Assembly: GCA_020426755.1 (NCBI GenBank)
Contig: JAGQPK010000002.1
Span: forward strand, 1-33,298
DNA: 33,298 bases
Direction of reading: 5' to 3'
Origin: Planctomycetales bacterium
GTDB taxonomy: Bacteria > Planctomycetota > Planctomycetia > Pirellulales > Pirellulaceae
Part shown: piece by piece, positions 16,472 to 22,863 of the stretch
Position numbering within the stretch: the first letter of the stretch is position 1
Layout of the letters: each line of letters starts with the position of its first letter
Notes under the pieces: generated by a model
Database searches by the model: none
Told to the model about the DNA's origin: nothing
What the model saw: only the letters and a program-made list of their open reading frames with translations
Made by a program: the position numbers and the translations under genes

Positions 16472-17004
16472 CACGAACTCATCGAGAACTTGCCGACGAG
16501 AATTACACGATTGTCAAACGCATGGCGCGTTCGGCAATTCGTCGTAAGTACTGGTGGAACACTTATCAGGCGACAGAGTTGGCGCATGATACGCTGCTAC
16601 GTTTGGGAAGCTCGATGCGCAACTGGCCTTCGTCCAGAGCGTTCATCAAGGCCGCGGTCGTATGTATGCGTCATGTGCTGGTGGATCGCACGCGTCGTCA
16701 AACCGCTCAGAAGCGGATTCCGAAACGTCAGCAAGTGCCGTTGACGGAGCGGCAAGTCGCGATTTTCGATCGCAGCTTTAGCGAAGTCGAAATCATGGAC
16801 GTGATCGAGCGTTACTGCCACGAGATTTGTCCCGTGCGTGGACAGATTATTCTGATGCGTTGGCAAGGCTACCATCGTTACGAAATCATGGCCGCGCTAC
16901 AGCTCACACCCGCGCTGTACGATCGGTATTTCGATTCAGCACGCAAACGGATCTGCTTGTGGTTGCTGCAGTCGGACAAGCAGAGCTCGGGCAGCTCGGC
17001 GTAA
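16468..17004 (+). CDS. ECF-like RNA polymerase sigma factor
   Basis: The 178-residue product fits the ECF-type (SigK/ECF_sigma) family common in Planctomycetes. The sigma2-like part spans about 10-75 (YTIVKRMARSAIRRKYW, then YQATELAHDTLLRLG, as in the Q.T.L.H...LRL motif). The sigma4 part is near 115-165, where RGQIILMRWQGYHRYEIMAA and the LTPALYDRYFDSARKRI helix match the family pattern of VV.LRFFGG...EIA..LG.S...V.RD...AR..L. GTG at 16468 overlaps the kinase stop, with GCGAGG about 10 nt upstream; an ATG at 16435 inside the kinase gene is an alternative. The overlap implies co-translation with the kinase. Target promoters are unknown. Confidence 0.87.
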   Translation: MTRTHRELADENYTIVKRMARSAIRRKYWWNTYQATELAHDTLLRLGSSMRNWPSSRAFIKAAVVCMRHVLVDRTRRQTAQKRIPKRQQVPLTERQVAIFDRSFSEVEIMDVIERYCHEICPVRGQIILMRWQGYHRYEIMAALQLTPALYDRYFDSARKRICLWLLQSDKQSSGSSA

Positions 17005-17024
17005 GGTCGACGCTGGTTCGTTGT

Positions 17025-17215
17025 AGTTCGCCGCAACGCGTTAGCGTCGGTTCTGTTCCGGCGCTGATATTGATGATTTCGGAATGATGATTTCTGATTT
17101 CGGAATGCTATGCCCCAAGCTTGCTGTTCCTACCGCATTCAAAACTCACAACTCAAAGATCGATCAGCGCTCCTCAATCATGCCGTGAACCGCGGCTGGC
17201 GCCTTTCGGCGAACT
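17025..17215 (+). repeat. Family A inverted-repeat element, copy 2 (long core)
   Basis: The left arm (17025-17052, AGTTCGCCGCAACGCG then TTAGCGTCGGTT) and the right arm (17188-17215, AACCGCGGCTGGCGCC then TTTCGGCGAACT) are the same as in the copies at 11799 and 22463. The core is 135 bp rather than 30-32. It contains a small internal duplication of TGATTTCGGAATG (about 17080-17107). Confidence 0.85.
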
Positions 17216-17236
17216 AACTGACGGCGAACTAACTGA
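17207..17236 (+). repeat. 15-bp tandem duplication at the right end of family A copy 2
   Basis: CGGCGAACTAACTGA is present twice without a gap (17207-17221 and 17222-17236). The first copy overlaps the end of the family A right arm, so the duplication includes the element boundary. Confidence 0.85.
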
Positions 17237-17436
17237 GAGTGATAGAGCTTCATCACGATACGCAATTTATTGCACGGCCAGCCGAAATCCCATGCAAGTT
17301 CCTGCGAGCACTCTGCAAGATCTGGCATGTGTGTGCTGGCCGGCGCGCGCTCAGTCTGCGGAAATTCGTTCAGTCAAGGCGTGGCGGTTGGACCATTGCC
17401 TCGGCATAAGTGCCACGAAATGCGGCAAAAGACGGC
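17237..17436. other. Intergenic DNA upstream of the RND operon
   Basis: Apart from the family A copy and the 15-bp duplication at its left side, the gap between the sigma factor and the efflux adaptor holds no gene I can support. The open frames in it have no ribosome binding site or recognisable motif. Confidence 0.4.
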
Positions 17437-17453
17437 TTGGCATGAACTTTGCC
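17437..17453 (+). promoter_or_regulatory. rpoN-type site: Candidate sigma54 (-24/-12) promoter of the RND operon
   Basis: TTGGCATGAACTTTGCC matches the sigma54 consensus (TTGGCACG-N4-TTGCW) at 11 of 13 defined positions, with the required GG-N10-GC spacing (GG 17439-17440, GC 17451-17452). Transcription would begin near 17464, about 115 nt before the adaptor gene. A match this good is expected by chance about once in a window this size, so only the position makes it noteworthy. Confidence 0.35.
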
Positions 17454-17577
17454 TTAGGGACGTTCGACGCGTAGTGCGGAGGGGTGTCATCTGAATGGCT
17501 GTCGCACTGCGGACATGTTGGCGCGAGAAGCGGCGTGCTAACCAGATTGGCCTCATGGGTCCAAGGACTGAATTCAT

Positions 17578-18804
17578 ATGCGAGTAAGATTGTTGTTCAC
17601 TGCAGTACTAGCTGCTGCTTCCGTTGCTGTGTCGATCAACGATGGCGTGAAGGATGCGTTGGGAAAACACTTTGCTTCCTCCGCTGAAGTCGCCAGTGAA
17701 GGCGCCGAAGGTGAAACGGCGGACCATGAAGACGCCGAGCATGCCGACGAACATCACGCTGCGTCGGAGCATGAGGGTGGTGAGGGGCATCACGCGATTC
17801 ACAAGATCATTGTGACGAGCCCTGAGCTGAAAGACGTTACGCTTACCGAACAATATGTCTGCCAGATTCACTCCCGCCGCCACATTGAAATTCGAGCGTT
17901 AGAGGAAGGCTACTTGGAAGAGGTTGCCGTTAACGAAGGTCAGACCGTCAAGGAAGGTGACTTGTTATTCAAGGTGCTGCCAACGCTCTATCAAGCACGC
18001 TTGGACGCGGACTTGGCCGAGGCGAAGCTGGCACAGGTCGAATACGACAACACCAAGAAGCTGGTCGATCAGAATGTCGTCTCGTCGCAAGAAGCCAAGC
18101 TGGCGGAAGCGAAACTTGCCAAGGCGCAAGCTAAGGTTGCTGTGGCCAAGGCGGAGTTGGGATTCGCAAGCATCAAGGCGCCTTTCGACGGAATCATTGA
18201 TCGCCTGCAAGAACAAAAGGGCAGCTTGTTGGAGGAAGGGGCCTCGTTGACAACGTTGTCTGACAACGAGGTGATGTGGGTCTACTTCAATGTGCCGGAA
18301 GCACGCTACCTGGAATACCAGGAAGTCATTCATGACCCCGCACATCAGAAGTCGCTGGACATCGAACTGCGTTTGGCTAATCACCAGCTCTTTTCGGAAA
18401 AGGGAACGATCGGTGCGATCGAGGCCGAATTCAATAACGAGACGGGCAACATTGATTTTCGTGCTGATTTTCCCAATCCGAATCGCCTGTTGCGACATGG
18501 ACAAACTGGCACGATTCTCATTCATCACGTGCAGCCCGAGTCGTTGGTGATTCCACAACGAGCCACGTTCGAGATTCTGGCCAAGATGTATGTCTACGTC
18601 GTGGACGACGAGAGCGTCGTGCATCAGCGCGAGGTCAAGATTCAGAACGAACAGGATGACGTGTTTATCGTTGCGAGTGGGCTGGACGGCAGCGAAAGGA
18701 TTGTGCTCGAAGGGCTTGGCCAAGTTCGAGATGGTGACAAGGTCGAATTCGAGTTTCAAGATCCGAGCGATGTCTTGACCAGTCTGAAATATCACGCCGA
18801 ATAG
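17578..18804 (+). CDS. RND efflux periplasmic adaptor (membrane fusion protein)
   Basis: The adaptor bridges an RND pump and its outer-membrane channel. The 408-residue product starts with a signal/anchor helix (RLLFTAVLAAASVAVSI). An unusual segment rich in His, Asp and Glu follows at 50-75 (eight His in 26 residues). The adaptor core comes next: the first lipoyl half (IEIRALEEGYLEEVAVNEGQ, then VKEGDLLFKV), a helical hairpin (about 135-200, repeats of AEAKLA), the second lipoyl half (FASIKAPFDGIIDRLQEQKG), a beta-barrel and a membrane-proximal domain (PQRATFEILAKMYVYVVDD). ATG at 17578 has AAGGA ten nt upstream. The pump gene follows after 153 nt. The substrate is unknown; the His-rich segment could bind metal, but this is speculation. 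Confidence 0.93.
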   Translation: MRVRLLFTAVLAAASVAVSINDGVKDALGKHFASSAEVASEGAEGETADHEDAEHADEHHAASEHEGGEGHHAIHKIIVTSPELKDVTLTEQYVCQIHSRRHIEIRALEEGYLEEVAVNEGQTVKEGDLLFKVLPTLYQARLDADLAEAKLAQVEYDNTKKLVDQNVVSSQEAKLAEAKLAKAQAKVAVAKAELGFASIKAPFDGIIDRLQEQKGSLLEEGASLTTLSDNEVMWVYFNVPEARYLEYQEVIHDPAHQKSLDIELRLANHQLFSEKGTIGAIEAEFNNETGNIDFRADFPNPNRLLRHGQTGTILIHHVQPESLVIPQRATFEILAKMYVYVVDDESVVHQREVKIQNEQDDVFIVASGLDGSERIVLEGLGQVRDGDKVEFEFQDPSDVLTSLKYHAE

Positions 18805-18957
18805 CTGCGGCGCATTCTCTGCTTGGGCGATCGTCGGTGACGGATATCCCTGCCGACGGCGCCTGCACCGTTCACTGCGTAATGTCTGCCCGACAGACTT
18901 GCGGTAGCGCTGCGCACTTACGATTCGCTTAAGTCTCTAAAACAAAACTAGTGAAAC

Positions 18958-21900
18958 ATGTTCTCTAAATTTCTGCATCGCCCAGCTTTGGCGATCGTCA
19001 TCTCGCTGCTCATTCTGTTCATGGGCGGCTTGGCCATCAACGTTCTGCCCACTTCACAGTTCCCTTCGGTGGCGCCACCCAGCGTTGTTGTTTCGGTCTC
19101 GTATCCCGGAGCCAGCGCCAAGATTCTCATCGAATCTACGATGGTGATCCTGGAGCAGGCCATCAACGGTGTGCCGAACATGCGGTACATGATGGGGGAT
19201 GCGACGAGTGCGGGTGAAGGCACGATTCAAGTTGTCTTCGAGCCAGGCACCGATGCAAACGTTGCGGTGATGAACGTCAACAATCGCGTGCAGGCGGTGA
19301 AGAATAATCTGCCGCCGATTGTGCAACGTGAAGGCATCATCGTCATGCAGAACATGTCGAGCATGCTGATGTACGTGAATATCTTCAGTAAAGATAAGAA
19401 CACGGATCAGAATTTTCTCTACAACTACGCCACGGTCAATGTGCTGAACGAGATTGCCCGTATTCCAGGCGTGGGGCGTGCGACGATCTTGGGCAATCGT
19501 GCCTATGCGATGCGCATCCAATTGAACTTGGATCGGATGCGTGCCTACAAGGTTGACGCGGAAGACGTCATGGAAGCGCTGGCTGATCAAAGTATGATCG
19601 GTTCCCCCGGTCGACTGGGACAAGCTACCGGCCAGACATCGCAGACCAAGGAGTATGTGCTCACGTGGATCGGCCGCTACCAGACGCCGGAGCAGTACGG
19701 CGACATCATCTTGCGAGCCAACTCGGAAGGGCAGATCCTGCGCTTGCGCGACGTGGCCGAGGTGACGTTGGGCTCGTCGTTCTACGATCTTTACTCTGAC
19801 ATTGACGGGCTGCCGGCTGCCGCCATCGTGCTTAAGCAAACACCGGGATCGAACGCCACCGAGGTGATCGAAAAGGTGAAGGAGAAGGTCGAGGCGATCA
19901 AGGAGAGTTCATTTCCTCCTGGCATGGACTATGCCATCACGTACGACGTTTCGAAGTTCTTGGACGCGTCGATCGAGAAAGTTATTCATACGCTGTTTGA
20001 GGCCTTTATCCTGGTCTCGTTGGTCGTGTTCCTGTTCCTGGGTGATTTTCGCAGTACGTTGATTCCGACGTTGGCTGTGCCCGTGTCGTTGATCGGCACA
20101 TTCTTTTTTATGTTGGTGGCTGGTATGTCCATCAACTTGATTACTCTGTTCGCATTGGTCTTGGCCATCGGTGTCGTGGTCGATGACGCGATTGTGGTGG
20201 TCGAAGCGGTTCACGAGAAGATGCATACGAAGCATCTGAGTCCTTACGCGGCGACTCAAGAAGTCGTGCGCGAGATCAGCGGTGCCGTTATCGCGATCAC
20301 TTTGGTGATGACCGCGGTGTTCATTCCGGTCACGTTCATGAGTGGTCCGGTGGGTGTCTTCTATCGTCAGTTTGGATTGACGATGGCAATGTCGATCGTG
20401 CTGTCTGGCGTGGTGGCCTTGTCACTCACTCCGGTGTTGTGCGCCATGATTCTGAAACCGCATGGACATCATGGGGAACAACACGGGCTCATTGGATTGA
20501 TCAATCGCTTAGCCAAGAAGCTTGGCGCGCGGGGTGCAAAGATTTTTCGTGCCGTCTTAAGCTTGTCAATTGGAGCTGCGGTTGGGATTGGTGTTTATTA
20601 TCTGCTTCAGGTCGAACTGGTGCACGAGGTGATCTCGGAGCAAGTCAAGCTTACCGAGCCGCGTCTGTGGATCATTGGTGGAGTGTCCGGCTTGCTGGCG
20701 GCGTTGTCGATGCGGGCGGCGCTGTCAGGGGCGGACGGTGAAGCAAAGAAACGCGGGCCCATCGGGGCGTTCCTGCACCTGTTTGACCGCGGTGTCGAGC
20801 ACGGCACTAACGTCTACGCCACGATGGTCGCCCGTGTTGTCATGCGTCGACTGTTGACGATCGCCGTTGTCGTGATATTCGGCTACGGGATTCTGGTCGT
20901 CAACAAAGTGTTGCCGTCCGGCTTCATTCCTTTGGAAGATCAGGGAATGATCTACGGCATTGTGCAGACGCCGCCCGGGTCGACATTGGAATACACGAAC
21001 GCAAAGTGTCACGAGTTGCAAGCCATCTGCGAAGAGTTCGACGAGGTGATTTCGGTGTCGTCGATCGCGGGCTACGAAGTGCTCACCGAAGGCCGTGGCT
21101 CGAATGCCGGCACGTGCTTGATCAATTTGAAGCCGTGGTCGGATCGTAAGCGGACTTCCAGACAGATCATCGAAGAGCTCGAAGAAAAAGGCGTGGCGAT
21201 CGCGGATGTGAAGCTTGAGTTCTTCGAGCCGCCGGCCGTCCCTGGCTTTGGTGCCGCAGGTGGTTTCTCGGTGAACCTGCTCGATAAAACGAACAGTGGC
21301 GACTACGAACGCTTGGGCAAAGTCACCGATGAATTCATGGCAGCGCTTGGCAAACGAAAAGAGCTCAAAGGCTTGTTCACCTTCTTCGCTGCCAACTATC
21401 CGCAGTACGAAATTAAGATCGACAATGATGTCGCAATGCAAAAAGGAGTATCCATTCGCGACGCCATGGATAACCTGTCCATGGTCGTTGGTAGTACCTG
21501 GGAACAGGGCTTTGTCCGCTTCGGGCAGTTCTACAAAGTGTATGTGCAAGCGGCGCCCCAGTTTCGCCGCTACCCGGAAGATCTCGACAACATGTTTGTC
21601 AAGAACGATCGCGGCGAGATGGTGCCTTACTCGGCGTTCATGCACATCGAGAAACAACAAGGTTTGAACGAAATCAGCCGCTACAACCTCTATCCGACCG
21701 CTCCCATTCAAGGAGCTCCCGCAGCGGGTTATAGCAGTGGCGAAGCGATTGCGGCTATTAAGCAAGTCGCCAAGGAAACCCTGCCGGCCGGATTCGATAT
21801 CGACTGGCGTGGCTTAGCCTACGACGAAGCTCACGCGGGCAACACGGCGACTTACATCTTTTTGATCGTGGTCATCTTCGTGTACATGGTACTTGTCGGG

Positions 21901-22392
21901 CAATACGAAAGCTTCATTCTGCCGCTGGCCGTGATCACGTCACTGCCAATCGGGATCTTTGGTTCGTTTGCCTTCCTGCGTGCCATGGGGTTGGCAAACG
22001 ACGTCTACTGTCAGATCGGTCTGATTATGCTGGTCGGTTTGCTCGGCAAGAATGCAATCTTGATCATCGAGTTCGCCATTCAGCGCCGCCGTGAAGGTAT
22101 CAGTATTCGCGATGCCGCAATCGAAGGCGGGCGACTACGGTTTCGCCCCATTCTAATGACGTCATTTGCGTTCATCGCCGGCCTGATTCCGTTGGTCCGG
22201 GCCACCGGTCCGGGCGCGATTGGCAATCGAACCATTGGTACTACCGCAGTCGGTGGCATGCTCTTGGGTACTCTGGTGGGTGTGCTGTTCATTCCGGGCC
22301 TGTACTACTTGTTCGCCAAGATTGCCGATGGCCGAAGCCTGATTCGCGATACCCATTACGAACCGCTTTCGGAAATTGCAGAGCGCGTCTGA
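18958..22392 (+). CDS. RND multidrug efflux pump, HAE1/AcrB-like, with extra membrane insertion
   Basis: This inner-membrane pump is driven by proton import. The 1144-residue product is about 95 longer than AcrB. Landmarks: N-terminal FLHRPALAIVISLLILFMGG (TM1), the PSVVVSVSYPGASA porter start, Asp409-Asp410 in TM4 (AIGVVVDDAIVVVEAVHE), the proton-relay Lys at 1031 in TM10 (LVGLLGKNAILIIEFA), and the second porter half. Between TM6 (ending LCAMILKP, 501) and the FLHLFDRG segment (605) lie 103 residues where AcrB has about 15. They include two additional hydrophobic stretches (about 530-545 and 570-590). It forms a tripartite system with its neighbours. The upstream ribosome binding site is poor. 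Confidence 0.95.
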   Translation: MFSKFLHRPALAIVISLLILFMGGLAINVLPTSQFPSVAPPSVVVSVSYPGASAKILIESTMVILEQAINGVPNMRYMMGDATSAGEGTIQVVFEPGTDANVAVMNVNNRVQAVKNNLPPIVQREGIIVMQNMSSMLMYVNIFSKDKNTDQNFLYNYATVNVLNEIARIPGVGRATILGNRAYAMRIQLNLDRMRAYKVDAEDVMEALADQSMIGSPGRLGQATGQTSQTKEYVLTWIGRYQTPEQYGDIILRANSEGQILRLRDVAEVTLGSSFYDLYSDIDGLPAAAIVLKQTPGSNATEVIEKVKEKVEAIKESSFPPGMDYAITYDVSKFLDASIEKVIHTLFEAFILVSLVVFLFLGDFRSTLIPTLAVPVSLIGTFFFMLVAGMSINLITLFALVLAIGVVVDDAIVVVEAVHEKMHTKHLSPYAATQEVVREISGAVIAITLVMTAVFIPVTFMSGPVGVFYRQFGLTMAMSIVLSGVVALSLTPVLCAMILKPHGHHGEQHGLIGLINRLAKKLGARGAKIFRAVLSLSIGAAVGIGVYYLLQVELVHEVISEQVKLTEPRLWIIGGVSGLLAALSMRAALSGADGEAKKRGPIGAFLHLFDRGVEHGTNVYATMVARVVMRRLLTIAVVVIFGYGILVVNKVLPSGFIPLEDQGMIYGIVQTPPGSTLEYTNAKCHELQAICEEFDEVISVSSIAGYEVLTEGRGSNAGTCLINLKPWSDRKRTSRQIIEELEEKGVAIADVKLEFFEPPAVPGFGAAGGFSVNLLDKTNSGDYERLGKVTDEFMAALGKRKELKGLFTFFAANYPQYEIKIDNDVAMQKGVSIRDAMDNLSMVVGSTWEQGFVRFGQFYKVYVQAAPQFRRYPEDLDNMFVKNDRGEMVPYSAFMHIEKQQGLNEISRYNLYPTAPIQGAPAAGYSSGEAIAAIKQVAKETLPAGFDIDWRGLAYDEAHAGNTATYIFLIVVIFVYMVLVGQYESFILPLAVITSLPIGIFGSFAFLRAMGLANDVYCQIGLIMLVGLLGKNAILIIEFAIQRRREGISIRDAAIEGGRLRFRPILMTSFAFIAGLIPLVRATGPGAIGNRTIGTTAVGGMLLGTLVGVLFIPGLYYLFAKIADGRSLIRDTHYEPLSEIAERV

Positions 22393-22397
22393 ATAGA

Positions 22398-22430
22398 GAG
22401 CAGTAGAGAAGTAGAGCAGTAGAGCAGTAG
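22398..22430 (+). repeat. Short tandem repeat of AGAGCAGT-like units
   Basis: Roughly four imperfect copies of an 8-10 bp unit (AGCAGTAGAG / AGTAGAGC) begin just after the pump stop codon. A complementary stretch (CTCTAC, TACTCTC and ACTGCTCT) is found at 22624-22650, so the two could pair across family A copy 3. Confidence 0.6.
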
Positions 22431-22462
22431 CGATCCATGAGCATGATCATGCGCGGTAGTTC

Positions 22463-22550
22463 AGTTCGCCGCAACGCGCTAGCGTCGGTTTGTCCTGCCT
22501 AAGAGCATCCACGCAGCGTGAGAACCGCGGCTGGCGCCTTTCGGCGAACT
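22463..22550 (+). repeat. Family A inverted-repeat element, copy 3
   Basis: The left arm (22463-22490, AGTTCGCCGCAACGCG then CTAGCGTCGGTT) differs from copy 2 by one base. The right arm (22523-22550) is identical to those of copies 1 and 2. The core is 32 bp. It lies between the pump and outer-membrane factor genes. Confidence 0.85.
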
Positions 22551-22863
22551 TCGCTTGATTGCCGCACAATCAAATGCAAGAGCCGTTCCTGTGCTCCATT
22601 CGATCGCCGTACCTCTACCAGAGCTCTACACACTACTCTCGACTGCTCTAAATTGCCCGGCCGGAATAGGCTGTCTGCAAATATCGGCACACGCGGTACG
22701 AGCGAGTCAAATTGTCGTTCGGCGCTTAAGAGCCGGACGATATCGGAAGAACGAGTTCGCTGGGCGTCAGGGACTGGACGCTCGGCTTGGATCAACGGCA
22801 ACCGTGGTCGCGACGGGCACTTTGCCCGAGTTGCGTTAACCGTCGCGCACGTTTTCGTCAGGG

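Larger units (their letters stand above)
22393..22863. other. Intergenic region between RND pump and outer-membrane factor
   Basis: The 471-nt gap holds family A copy 3 and a short GAGCAGTA-type repeat, then about 310 nt without a recognisable gene, RNA or promoter. It is long for an operon-internal gap, so the outer-membrane factor may have its own promoter. Confidence 0.5.

Noticed and set aside
17121-17494. Small plus-strand open frames before the efflux adaptor.
   Set aside because: They span the family A arm and the tandem duplication, and have no ribosome binding site or motif.
20725-21765. A minus-strand open frame of 346 codons opposite the RND pump.
   Set aside because: It is fully antisense to a well-supported gene and has no recognisable domain or ribosome binding site.
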